A stretch of DNA of 64,000 bases from SOKG01 sp964449845 (GCA_964449845.1 CAYVES010000001.1:3612-67611), one strand, 5' to 3'; positions 44,663 to 52,708 are shown, counted from the stretch's first letter. Notes: generated by a model not told the origin, from the letters alone. A program made the numbers and translations.

Positions 44663-44722
44663 CGTAGCTTTGCCACTCCTGTGGCAACGAATTCTTCGTC
44701 GTGACAGGTGTCACGACGCTAC
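44663..44722 (+). repeat. Two-arm palindromic repeat, copy 5
   Basis: Outer stem CGTAGC/GCTAC. Arm 1 has TTTGCCAC-TCCT-GTGGCAAC (first base pair lost), and arm 2 is GTCGTGAC-AGGT-GTCACGAC, so the loop changed by one base. It lies 35 bases before the P-loop kinase gene. Confidence 0.8.
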
Positions 44723-44757
44723 CGAGAGCCGACGGCTGAACGCTTAGGTGTGATGAG

Positions 44758-45348
44758 GTGCAAGACGTAGAAGAAGTCGTCACCGACGTGCAAAAGCTGA
44801 AGCAGGGGCTGAAAGAACTTCCCGAACCGGTGGCTAATCCGATGTTTGTTGTTGTCAGCGGTTTGCCGGGGACGGGCAAGTCCTACTTCAGTCGTAAGTT
44901 ACAGGAGCGGCTACCCAGTGTCATCGTGGAAAGCGATGCGCTACGTAAGCGATTGATTCCCTCACCAACCTACAGCGCGCAGGAGAGCCAGCGTCTATTC
45001 AATGCGTGCCATCGCCTCATAGAAGAGCTCCTCAGCAGCGGGATTTCGGTCATCCTCGATGCCACTAACTTGGTGGAGCAATATCGAGAGCGTCTGTACC
45101 ATATCTCTCAGCGTCTTCGGGTGAAGCTCATAATCGTCCAGGTGGAAGCGCCTCGGGAACTGGTGCGGCAACGCCTCCAGGGCCGGTCGAGAGGCGTTGC
45201 TCCAGAAGGCAGATCTGACGCGGGTTGGAGTGTCTATCAGAGGATGAGGACGAGGGTGGAGAGGATTCGGCGCAACTACTTCGCTGTTGATACCTCGAGG
45301 GATATCACCCCAGTCATCGATAAGGTAGTGCGCGAGGCCAAACGGTAG
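44758..45348 (+). CDS. P-loop kinase (AAA_33 / zeta-toxin-like fold)
   Basis: 196 residues. The Walker A motif GLPGTGKSYFSRKL lies near residue 34, VIVESDALRKRLIP follows, and ISVILDATNL is the Walker B region. The end, VQVEAPRELVRQRLQGRSRG, fits small-molecule kinases such as gluconate kinase or polynucleotide kinase. The substrate is unknown. A toxin role is unlikely without an antitoxin gene next to it. GTG start at 44758 after GATGAG. Confidence 0.78.
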   Translation: MQDVEEVVTDVQKLKQGLKELPEPVANPMFVVVSGLPGTGKSYFSRKLQERLPSVIVESDALRKRLIPSPTYSAQESQRLFNACHRLIEELLSSGISVILDATNLVEQYRERLYHISQRLRVKLIIVQVEAPRELVRQRLQGRSRGVAPEGRSDAGWSVYQRMRTRVERIRRNYFAVDTSRDITPVIDKVVREAKR

Positions 45349-45483
45349 ACCCGTGTATGAGCTTCCTATCTGCTGAATCCTCACAAAGTGCCTCCCTTCT
45401 CTGGTCTATCTGACGCCGAGTGGATTTTCTGTTCTGCCACCCTGAACCTTTCCTCTTCGCTGCGCTCCGAGGTTCCGCTTTCT

Positions 45484-45527
45484 GTCATTCTGAGGGACCC
45501 CTTCATCTTCGCAGCGTTCAGAATGAC
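45484..45527. repeat. GTCATTCTGA inverted-repeat element
   Basis: Termini GTCATTCTGA and TCAGAATGAC are exact inverted repeats. It resembles the element at 23093-23183 in design but not in the core. It lies 55 bases before the PRPP synthetase promoter. Confidence 0.65.
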
Positions 45528-45561
45528 ATAACGGGCTGCTGAACGACCTCGGCAACTTTGA

Positions 45562-45590
45562 TTGCCCCTCAGTTTCTTCTGTGCTATAGT
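45562..45590 (+). promoter_or_regulatory. Probable promoter of prs
   Basis: TTGCCC (45562-45567), 17 bases, TATAGT (45585-45590). Transcription would start near 45597, 40 bases before the TTG codon. Confidence 0.45.
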
Positions 45591-45636
45591 TAAGGATTAG
45601 GAAAAGGGCACAGAATTACATACAAGGGGGACAGAA

Positions 45637-46578
45637 TTGTTCGACGAGTTGAAGGTTTTCAGTGGCAATGCTCATCCTCAATTGGCTCAGAAGATTTGTG
45701 ACTACTTGGGTATCCCCTTGGGGAAGATAGAGGTGTTCGAATTCAGTAACGAGAACATCTTCGTCCGTGTCCTGGAGAATGTACGGCAGCGAGATGTCTT
45801 CGTCGTTCAGCCGATCTGCTCTCCGGTTAACAAGAACCTGGTGGAACTCTTGATAATAGTCGACGCCATGAAACGTGCCTCAGCGGGGAGAATCACGGCG
45901 GTAATGCCCTATTATGGCTATAGCCGCACCGACAAGAAGGATCAGCCTAGGGTTCCGATAACAGCGCGGTTGGTGGCTGACCTGATCACTGTGTCCGGTG
46001 CTAGCCGGGTGCTCACGGTAGACCTGCATGCCGCCCAGATACAGGGCTTTTTCAATATCCCTGTCGATGAGCTAACCGCCCTCTATATCCTGAGCGACTA
46101 TTTCGCGGAGAAGGAGCTGGGGGACTTTGTGGTGGTGGCCACCGATGTCGGGATTACCAAGCGTGCCCGCGATCTAGCCGAAAGACTTGATGTGCCCCTG
46201 GCCATTATCGAGAAGCGCCGGGTAGGGAATGTGGATGAATCCAAGACCCTGACTGTCATCGGCGAGGTGGAAGGTAGGCCCGCTCTGCTTGTAGACGACG
46301 AAGTGGACACCGGCGGCTCGCTGGCAAATGCTGCCTCCACCTTGAGCGATGAGGGCTCTACCGAGATATACGCCTGCTGCACCCATCCCATATTTTCAGG
46401 CTCTGGGGTGCAGCGCATAGCCTCAAGTTCGATCAAGGAGCTGGTGGTTACCGACACCGTGCCCGTGCCCGATGAGAAGAAGATAGACAAGATCACTATA
46501 CTCTCCATGTCATCTCTAATTGGTGAGGCGATTCATCGCATCCACGCCGGTCTCTCAGTAGGTGCGATGTTTCAATAA
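45637..46578 (+). CDS. prs: Ribose-phosphate pyrophosphokinase
   Basis: 313 residues. It makes PRPP from ribose-5-phosphate and ATP for nucleotide, His and Trp synthesis. The motif set is complete: VFSGNAHPQLAQKIC, FVVQPICSPVNKNLVELLI, MPYYGYSRTDKKDQPRVPIT, VLTVDLHAAQIQGFFNIPVD and the PRPP loop LLVDDEVDTGGSLANA. The loop usually reads DDMIDTGGT, so E-V and S are mild changes. TTG start at 45637 with AAGGGGG upstream. The hicBA genes follow directly. Confidence 0.95.
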   Translation: MFDELKVFSGNAHPQLAQKICDYLGIPLGKIEVFEFSNENIFVRVLENVRQRDVFVVQPICSPVNKNLVELLIIVDAMKRASAGRITAVMPYYGYSRTDKKDQPRVPITARLVADLITVSGASRVLTVDLHAAQIQGFFNIPVDELTALYILSDYFAEKELGDFVVVATDVGITKRARDLAERLDVPLAIIEKRRVGNVDESKTLTVIGEVEGRPALLVDDEVDTGGSLANAASTLSDEGSTEIYACCTHPIFSGSGVQRIASSSIKELVVTDTVPVPDEKKIDKITILSMSSLIGEAIHRIHAGLSVGAMFQ

Positions 46579-46597
46579 AGGTAGGGGGTGACTTAAG

Positions 46598-46840
46598 GTG
46601 AAGACCTATGCCGTGCCGGTGCAGATTACACCTCTAGGCGAGGGGCGGTATCGGGCAGAATGTCCAGAGCTCCCAGGCTGCTTTGTGGATGGCCAAAGCC
46701 TAGAAGAGGTGATAGGAGATATTCAGGAGGCTATTGTCCTACATCTGGAGTCTTGTCGGGAACTGGGGCTCCACTTGCCAGAGCCTCTCCAGTCCGCGGA
46801 GACTGCTATATTGACTCTGATCCCGGTGGCCATCCCGTGA
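46598..46840 (+). CDS. hicB: HicB family antitoxin
   Basis: 80 residues. The RNase-H-like HicB half: VQITPLGEGRYRAECPELPG, CFVDGQSLEEVIGDIQEAIV. It lacks an extra helix-turn-helix or ribbon-helix-helix domain, so autoregulation by HicB may depend on another factor. GTG start at 46598. It overlaps hicA by four bases (GTGA), the usual coupling. It neutralises the HicA RNase by binding it. Confidence 0.9.
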   Translation: MKTYAVPVQITPLGEGRYRAECPELPGCFVDGQSLEEVIGDIQEAIVLHLESCRELGLHLPEPLQSAETAILTLIPVAIP

Positions 46841-47022
46841 CCCATGGGGAGTTGACCAGGCTTCTGAGGGAGAATGGCGCTGTGCTCCACAAGCAAGGCA
46901 GGCGACATGAATTCTGGTGGCGACCTGATACGGGCAGGCGTACCACTGTCCCTCGCCATCGGGGTGAGATTGCGAAAGGAACGGTAGAGAGAATTCTCAA
47001 GGATTTGGACATTAGTCAGTGA
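46837..47022 (+). CDS. hicA: HicA family toxin (mRNA interferase)
   Basis: 61 residues from a GTG overlapping the hicB stop. It has the small double-stranded-RNA-binding fold of HicA: LTRLLRENGAVLHKQGRRHE, with the catalytic His expected at the GRRHE position, then TTVPRHRGEIAKGTVERILK. It cleaves mRNA when the antitoxin is degraded. The pair is sandwiched between prs and secA, where it might stabilise the chromosome or defend against phage; that is inference. Confidence 0.9.
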   Translation: MTHGELTRLLRENGAVLHKQGRRHEFWWRPDTGRRTTVPRHRGEIAKGTVERILKDLDISQ

Positions 47023-47060
47023 ATCTGGCCCACCGAGCGATGTTTCAGTAGGGGTGAGGT

Positions 47061-49616
47061 ATGTTCAAACGCCTGACTAGCATCATTGGCGATTCAAACG
47101 AAAGGGAGCTTAAGCGGCTGCAACCTGCGGTCGATAAGATCAATGCCCTTGAGCCCGATTTTGAGAAGCTCAGCGATGACGAGCTGCGGGCGAAGACCGC
47201 TGGGTTCAAGAGCCGGCTGGCAAAAGGTGAATCTCTGGATGTATTGTTGCCTGAAGTATTCGCCGCTGTTCGTGAAGCCGCCAGGCGCAGAATAGGTGAG
47301 CGCCATTTCGATGTTCAGCTAATGGGAGGGATTGTCCTCCACCAGGGCAGGATCGCTGAGATGAAGACCGGCGAGGGAAAGACCCTGGTGGCTACCCTGC
47401 CGGTGACCTTGAACTCGCTAACGGGAAAGGGCGTCCATGTCGTCACCGTAAACGACTATCTGGCAAAGCGCGATACCCAGTGGATGGGGCCGGTCTATCA
47501 TGCCCTGGGCATAACTGTGGCATGCATCCAGCACGAAGCTGCTTTCCTCTTCGACCCTGCTTACGAGTCAGAAGACCCCCGGCTGCAACACCTGCGTCCG
47601 ATCACCCGCCGCCAGGCCTACGAGGCAGACGTGACCTACGGCACCAACAATGAGTTCGGCTTCGACTACCTCAGGGACAACATGGTGGTTGATCTCTCTC
47701 AGCGCGTGCAGCGCGAGCTTAACTACGCCATCGTCGACGAGGTGGACAATATCCTCATCGATGAGGCGCGTACCCCTCTGATCATCAGCGGCGCTGCTGC
47801 GGAAGCGACTCAGAATTACCTTGCTTTCGCCAAGCTGGTTCCCCGGCTGCGCCAGGAAGAGGACTATGTTATCGAGGAGCGCACCCGGGCCGTAACCCTG
47901 ACCGAGAGCGGCGTTGCCAAGATGGAGCGCTCGCTCAATCTGCCCAACCTCTATGACCCTGCTAATTACGGGCTAACTCATTTTCTGGATAACGCTCTGA
48001 GGGCACATGTCCTGTACAAGAGGGACCGCGATTATGTGGTCAAGGATGGTGAGGTTGTCATCGTTGATGAGTTCACCGGGCGGTTGATGCTCGGTCGGCG
48101 CTACTCTGAAGGACTGCACCAGGCTATCGAGGCTAAGGAAGGGGTGAAGATTCAGCGCGAGAGCATAACTATGGCCACCATCACCTTCCAGAACTACTTT
48201 CGAATGTATGAGAAACTCGCGGGAATGACCGGCACGGCGGCTACTGAAGCTGAAGAGCTTGACAAGATATATAAGCTCGATGTGGTGGTCATACTCACGA
48301 ATAGGCCGCTGGCTCGCGAGGAGTACCGGGATCAGATATATAAGAACGAAGAAGCCAAGTTCCGGGCGGTGGTCAGGGAGATAGAGCAACTTCACAGTGA
48401 GGGACGGCCGGTGCTGGTGGGCACGGTCTCTATCGAGAAATCGGAGTACCTCAGCCAGCTTCTGCAAAAGAAAGGTATTCCTCATCAGGTGCTTAACGCC
48501 AAGCAGCATGAGAAGGAGGCGGGCATAGTGGCCGAGGCGGGCCGTTTGGGGAGTGTTACCATTGCCACCAATATGGCGGGGCGTGGTGTGGACATCATTC
48601 TTGGCGGGAAACCTGAGGGGGGAGCCACGGATGACTGGGAGGATGAGCACAATAAGGTGGTTCAGCTCGGCGGGCTGCACATCGTCGGCACCGAGCGGCA
48701 TGACGCGAGGCGTATCGACAACCAGCTCCGGGGCCGTGCCGGACGGCAAGGAGACCCCGGCAGCTCTCGTTTCTACGTCTCACTTGAGGACGACCTGATG
48801 CGCAGGTTCGGTGGCGACCGGGTCAAGGGGTTTATGGAGTGGGCCGGGTTCGATGAGGATACGCCTCTGGAGCACGGCCTGGTGAGCAGGGTGATTGAGC
48901 AGTCCCAGACAAAGGTCGAGGCCTACCATTTCGATATCCGCAAGCACCTTGTGGACTACGACGATGTGGTCAACAAGCACCGCGAGGTAATCTACGCGGA
49001 AAGGGAGAAGATTCTGAGCGGTGCCGACCTTAAGGCCAATATCCAGGACATGGTCAGCGAAGCGGTCACAGGCCTTGTTTATGCTCACCTGGGGGATGAG
49101 CATGGCGATAGCTGGGACCTGGACGGCCTGGTTGCCACTATCAACGCCATCTTCCCCCTCCCTTCACACCTGAACAAGAACGCCCTCTCTCAAATGAGCC
49201 GCAAGGAGGTTGAGCAGAATCTTCTGGAGTATGCCGATTCTCTCTACGACCAGCGAGAGGAGGAGCTGGCGGCGCAGAACATGAGGGTTCTGGAGAGGTT
49301 GGTGATGCTGCGCGCCATCGATAGGCGCTGGGTGGAGCATCTCACCGCCATGGAGAATATGCGACAGGGGATCGGCCTCCAGGCCCTGGCGCAGAGAGAC
49401 CCTCTTGTCGCCTATAAGACGGGAGGGCACGAGATGTTCCAGAACCTCACCGACGGCGTCCGTAACGACATCGTGCATACCATCTACCACGTGGGCATTG
49501 TCAAAGAGGAGAGGCCGCGGGAGCGCGAGAGGGCCCCGGTGGGGGGAAGGGTGGGGCGAAACGACCCCTGCCCCTGCGGCAGCGGCAAAAAATACAAAAA
49601 GTGCTGCGGGCGCTAA
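47061..49616 (+). CDS. secA: Preprotein translocase ATPase SecA
   Basis: 851 residues. It drives secretion of unfolded proteins through SecYEG at the membrane. Walker A is MKTGEGKTLVATLPVTLNSL near residue 103; the DEVD Walker B lies in VDEVDNILIDEARTPLIISG. Other motifs include TNNEFGFDYLRDN, GMTGTAATEAEE, NMAGRGVDIILGG and GRAGRQGDPGSSRFY. The C-terminal zinc ligand CPCGSGKKYKKCC is intact. Length and domain order are normal. ATG at 47061 after GGGGTGAGGT. It marks the left border of the accessory block. Confidence 0.97.
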   Translation: MFKRLTSIIGDSNERELKRLQPAVDKINALEPDFEKLSDDELRAKTAGFKSRLAKGESLDVLLPEVFAAVREAARRRIGERHFDVQLMGGIVLHQGRIAEMKTGEGKTLVATLPVTLNSLTGKGVHVVTVNDYLAKRDTQWMGPVYHALGITVACIQHEAAFLFDPAYESEDPRLQHLRPITRRQAYEADVTYGTNNEFGFDYLRDNMVVDLSQRVQRELNYAIVDEVDNILIDEARTPLIISGAAAEATQNYLAFAKLVPRLRQEEDYVIEERTRAVTLTESGVAKMERSLNLPNLYDPANYGLTHFLDNALRAHVLYKRDRDYVVKDGEVVIVDEFTGRLMLGRRYSEGLHQAIEAKEGVKIQRESITMATITFQNYFRMYEKLAGMTGTAATEAEELDKIYKLDVVVILTNRPLAREEYRDQIYKNEEAKFRAVVREIEQLHSEGRPVLVGTVSIEKSEYLSQLLQKKGIPHQVLNAKQHEKEAGIVAEAGRLGSVTIATNMAGRGVDIILGGKPEGGATDDWEDEHNKVVQLGGLHIVGTERHDARRIDNQLRGRAGRQGDPGSSRFYVSLEDDLMRRFGGDRVKGFMEWAGFDEDTPLEHGLVSRVIEQSQTKVEAYHFDIRKHLVDYDDVVNKHREVIYAEREKILSGADLKANIQDMVSEAVTGLVYAHLGDEHGDSWDLDGLVATINAIFPLPSHLNKNALSQMSRKEVEQNLLEYADSLYDQREEELAAQNMRVLERLVMLRAIDRRWVEHLTAMENMRQGIGLQALAQRDPLVAYKTGGHEMFQNLTDGVRNDIVHTIYHVGIVKEERPRERERAPVGGRVGRNDPCPCGSGKKYKKCCGR

Positions 49617-49626
49617 TTGAGGTGAT

Positions 49627-50604
49627 ATGGGGAGCCATATATTTCTTGCAAGCCAAAAGAATTTCAACAAATGCCTTGAATATGGGATCTACGGTGGCAT
49701 TTTCCATCCTTTTGAGAGGACAAATTCGGAAATCATCGCTGGCTTTGAAGCAATAAAGCCGGGAAGCTTCGTATTCTTCTACGTTAAGAATATCGGCATA
49801 TATGGCTTGTGGAAGATAACAAGCCAACCATTCTTTGATGAATTCGACATTTGGGGAGAAGAGGGGCGAAGTTTCCCTTACAAAGTTTGCTTCGAACCTA
49901 CAATTAGACAATTCTCGCGGCCAGTGGCCCTAAGTGATATTTTAGATTTACGAGACAAAGGAAAGATTTGGACCTTTGACCTCGGGACATTTACCAAAAA
50001 GAGCCACCAGCCGATAACTACAGAGGAAAGCAAAGAGCTAATACGCCTGTTGTTGCGGAATAACCCAATTTTTAAGCCCGTTGCTCCTATACCGAGCCCG
50101 TACTCAAGTAATGGGGTTGATCTGCCATTAAAACTTGAAACTGACGTGAGAGGTCGAATAAAAATAGAGGGTTACCTGAATGCTTGGTTTATGCGGTGTT
50201 TTAGCCAAGGCAAGCTGAAGGACGTTATCGGCGAATATGACGACTTTCTCAATTATGTTCCTACATCGTTTAATACGGTGATGGACGTCTTTGTCACGCA
50301 TGTGACTACGGTTGACTCTGTTCGTATTCTGCACAAATTCACATGTATTGAATTGAAAACAGGGACGTGCACTGAGAGTGATTTGAATCAGATTATCAAA
50401 TATGAGAATTGGCTTGTCAGGAAACTTGCTGGTGGTGACAATGAGATGGTTCAGAGTATGCTTGTAGGGTCTGACTTCCAAGACAAGGTTATGGAATACG
50501 TGCGTAAGAGGAGGCTGATAGAGGAGAAAACGGTCAGGTTGTTAAAATATAAAGTAACTGAGGGCCAGGACGACATTGTTTTAACCGAAATCGAATTCGA
50601 GTAG
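49627..50604 (+). CDS. EVE/PUA-like domain plus NucS-like endonuclease domain
   Basis: 325 residues. Residues 1-150 resemble EVE or YTH-type (PUA-fold) domains that bind modified bases: FLASQKNFNKCLEYGIYGG, FVFFYVKNIGIYGLWKITSQ, FPYKVCFEP. Residues 180-325 look like a DUF91/NucS-type PD-(D/E)xK nuclease: CIELKTGTCTESDLNQIIKY with the E-x-K pair, then ENWLVRKL and MLVGSDFQDKVMEYVRKR. This pairing would suit a modification-dependent restriction enzyme. The gene starts 10 bases after secA and has AT-rich codons, unlike the genes around it. Two more genes follow in close spacing. Confidence 0.65.
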   Translation: MGSHIFLASQKNFNKCLEYGIYGGIFHPFERTNSEIIAGFEAIKPGSFVFFYVKNIGIYGLWKITSQPFFDEFDIWGEEGRSFPYKVCFEPTIRQFSRPVALSDILDLRDKGKIWTFDLGTFTKKSHQPITTEESKELIRLLLRNNPIFKPVAPIPSPYSSNGVDLPLKLETDVRGRIKIEGYLNAWFMRCFSQGKLKDVIGEYDDFLNYVPTSFNTVMDVFVTHVTTVDSVRILHKFTCIELKTGTCTESDLNQIIKYENWLVRKLAGGDNEMVQSMLVGSDFQDKVMEYVRKRRLIEEKTVRLLKYKVTEGQDDIVLTEIEFE

Positions 50605-50617
50605 GAGACCTTATGCC

Positions 50618-51091
50618 ATGTCAAATACACTGATTGCGAACAGTTGGAACTTCGATGTCGGGGACGATGCCATACATAGGTTTGCTTCGGCTATCCTCTT
50701 GAGCGATGACGAGTCGGAGCTTACGCTTAGCCAGGGCAAATACGCCTACCAGGTTAGGGGTGGAGCGGATGGGTATCTTTACTATAAAAGGGGAACTGGC
50801 AACAATTGGATCGTGATCGCGAATTGGTGTTTCTACGGTCTTTATGTGGTAGTCCGCTGCAGAAAGCCTGTCTGGTTGAGGCCGATGTATCAGAGCTTGT
50901 TTGCGGGCATGAATTTTGTTTCCGTTGCCTTTCACGAGTACAGCATTGAGTTAGTTGGCAAAGATGGGGAAATCTTGAGAAGCAGAAGGGTCCGTCTTAG
51001 CCCTCCTTTCGCTGTTGAAGAAGTTATGATGGGGAAGTTCCACTATTCCGCGCACCAAGTGGGAGAGCTTAAACTAAGTCTGAATTTGTAA
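50618..51091 (+). CDS. Unknown protein of the EVE-nuclease locus
   Basis: 157 residues. No recognised family. The protein is beta-rich, with alternating hydrophobic residues in NWIVIANWCFYGLYVVVRCR, and has no membrane or signal segment. It begins 13 bases after the EVE-nuclease stop and ends 15 bases before the methylase-like gene, so it belongs to the same unit. A specificity or assembly role is possible. Confidence 0.6.
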   Translation: MSNTLIANSWNFDVGDDAIHRFASAILLSDDESELTLSQGKYAYQVRGGADGYLYYKRGTGNNWIVIANWCFYGLYVVVRCRKPVWLRPMYQSLFAGMNFVSVAFHEYSIELVGKDGEILRSRRVRLSPPFAVEEVMMGKFHYSAHQVGELKLSLNL

Positions 51092-51106
51092 ATAGGTGTA
51101 ACTTCG

Positions 51107-51724
51107 GTGAGAGAAGTCGGTGAGGAACGTGGCCATCGGTCAGGTGTTTCAGGATATGATATTGCGCCTAGACACCCCGAGGTTCTTTACGGGGATGCAA
51201 GGCAGCTTCCTTTGGATAGTGAAAGTGTTGATATGGTTTTCATAGATTCCCCCTATTCGGACAATGTTAAATATTCTGAACATCCGGATTGCATTGGCAG
51301 GATTTCCTGCGAGGATGAACGTTTCTTCCATGAGCTTGAAAGCGTAGCAATAGAGGCACACAGGATTTTGAAACCGGGCAGAGTTATGGCCTGGCTCATT
51401 GGTGACCAATGGGTGAAGAAGAAGTTTACCCCTGTAGGGTTCAAATTGTATGGGCGGCTAGAAAACTATTTTGAGCCGGTCGATACAATCTGTGTAGCTA
51501 GAAGGGGTCAGAGTTCCCACACAGGTCTCTGGTTCAACAGGGCGAAAAGGTTCAACTTCTATCTTCGTGGGTTCAAATACCTATTCATTATGCGTAAGCC
51601 AGAGGTTGAGAAGAAACGCTCCTCGAAGCGAGTGCCTCCGAAGGAATGGGCGCGGTACAAACCACCTTTGGAGTACCGCAAGGGTGACTCCAATGACATG
51701 GAACCTAATGGGGGAAGTACTTGA
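51107..51724 (+). CDS. DNA methylase-like protein (N4/N6 type, truncated)
   Basis: 205 residues. VLYGDARQLPLDSESVDMVF is followed by DSPYSDNVKYSEH, which resembles motif IV (DPPY) with D to S at its first proline. It then has RILKPGRVMAWLIGD and HTGLWFNRAKRFNFYLRGFK. The SAM-binding FxGxG motif is missing, so this is either half of a split enzyme or a degenerate one. GTG start at 51107. It is the third gene of the accessory unit, and methylase beside nuclease suggests restriction-modification. Confidence 0.6.
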   Translation: MREVGEERGHRSGVSGYDIAPRHPEVLYGDARQLPLDSESVDMVFIDSPYSDNVKYSEHPDCIGRISCEDERFFHELESVAIEAHRILKPGRVMAWLIGDQWVKKKFTPVGFKLYGRLENYFEPVDTICVARRGQSSHTGLWFNRAKRFNFYLRGFKYLFIMRKPEVEKKRSSKRVPPKEWARYKPPLEYRKGDSNDMEPNGGST

Positions 51725-51731
51725 TTGAGCG

Positions 51732-51944
51732 GTTATCGAAGAGCTACTTGATGATGAGTTTGAGGACTTGGAGCTTGAGGTCCCAGATGGTATCGAGAAG
51801 GAAGTGCTGGTGGAAGCCTTCTGCCAGTATGTTGAGGATGATTACTACGAGTGGGTAAAGGATAACTTCAGGTCTTTCTTCAATCACGGCGACCCAGACT
51901 GGGATTGGATTAAGGGAAGGATTGAGCACTATAGCAAAGAGTAA
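51732..51944 (+). CDS. Small acidic ORF without a normal start codon
   Basis: 70 codons open between a TGA at 51726 and a TAA at 51942. It translates as VIEELLDDEFEDLELEVPDG and continues with EKEVLVEAFCQYVEDDYY, which looks like a real protein rich in Asp and Glu. The only in-frame start-like codon is a TTG at 51768, which would lose the first 12 residues. The frame starts eight bases after the methylase stop. A frameshift or a fusion with the methylase is possible. Small acidic proteins in such loci can be DNA mimics, but this is conjecture. Confidence 0.4.
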   Translation, partial: VIEELLDDEFEDLELEVPDGIEKEVLVEAFCQYVEDDYYEWVKDNFRSFFNHGDPDWDWIKGRIEHYSKE

Positions 51945-51992
51945 AAGGATTTGTGTCCAAATCTGCCGTTGCCAGTCCCCTGGCAAAAGAGT

Positions 51993-52350
51993 CCTCCCTC
52001 CCCTGGCGGGAGGGAGTTAGAGGGAGAGGGAATTCACCCTCACCTGGCCTCTCTCTTCGAGGGAGAGGGATTTGTGGGCTTGGTGCTCACCTTCGAGGGA
52101 GAGGGAATTCACCCTCACCTAACCTCTCCCTTCGAGGGAGAGGGATTTGTGGGCTTGGCGCCCACGTTCAAGGGAGAGGGATTTGTGGGCTTGGCGCCCA
52201 CGTTCAAGGGAGAGGGATTTGCGCGCTTGGCGCCCACGTTCAAGGGAGAGGGAACTCACCCTCACCTAACCTCTCCCTTCGAGGGAGAGGGATTTGCGCG
52301 CTTGTTGCCTCCCTCCCCTGGCGGGAGGGAGTTAGAGGGAGGGGGATTCC
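51993..52350. repeat. Array of G/A-rich palindromic repeats with a 36-bp tandem
   Basis: Units of CTCTCCC-TTCGA-GGGAGAG and AATTCACCCTCACCT alternate. Three tandem 36-base units start at 52131, 52167 and 52203, containing GGGATTTGTGGGCTTGG and CGCCCACGTTCAAGGGAG. Because 36 is a multiple of three, one frame stays open across all of it. Dispersed copies occur at 27803, 28816, 52709 and 60442. Confidence 0.8.
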
Positions 52351-52360
52351 CAGAGCAAGG

Positions 52361-52708
52361 ATGAAGAAAAGCCGAGAGCTGACAGCTTTTGCTCGAGAGC
52401 TTCGTCAGAAACAAACTGACTCGGAAAGGGCGCTCTGGGGGAAATTAAAGAACGAGCAGCTAGAAGGCGTGAAGTTCCGAAGGCAACAACCCATAGGCCC
52501 ATATATTGTTGATTTCGCGGGTTTTGAGAGGAAGCTTGTAATTGAAATTGACGGTGGCCAACATAATGAGGAAGGACTGAGGGAAAGGGACGAGGAGAGG
52601 ACAAAATGGCTGGGAGACAGAGGCTACCGCGTATTGAGGTTTTTGAATAACGAGGTTTTGACCAACGTGGAGGGTGTTTTGGAAAGGATAAGAGAGGCTT
52701 TGAAATGA
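52361..52708 (+). CDS. DUF559 / Vsr-like endonuclease
   Basis: 115 residues. LTAFARELRQKQTDSERALW is the family opening. YIVDFAGFERKLVIEIDGGQH holds the D, then E-x-D-G-Q-H, the nuclease motif of the DUF559 group. The ending YRVLRFLNNEVLTNVEGVLE is typical. These proteins belong to the PD-(D/E)xK fold and are often near repeats or mobile DNA. The start is ATG at 52361, after AGAGCAAGG. A longer frame running back to 51953 goes through the repeats and is not real. It closes the accessory block. Confidence 0.82.
   Translation: MKKSRELTAFARELRQKQTDSERALWGKLKNEQLEGVKFRRQQPIGPYIVDFAGFERKLVIEIDGGQHNEEGLRERDEERTKWLGDRGYRVLRFLNNEVLTNVEGVLERIREALK

Noticed and set aside
44758..45348. Zeta-type toxin in a toxin-antitoxin pair.
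   Set aside because: The P-loop kinase has no small antitoxin gene beside it, and the motifs fit small-molecule kinases equally well.
51993..52350. Possible CRISPR array.
   Set aside because: The 36-base units are contiguous with no variable spacers of constant length, the repeat is a palindrome-rich G/A sequence, and no cas genes are near.
51953..52360. Open frame through the repeat array upstream of the DUF559 gene.
   Set aside because: The translation is only the 12-residue repeat read through; the DUF559 family starts at the ATG at 52361 with a better context.
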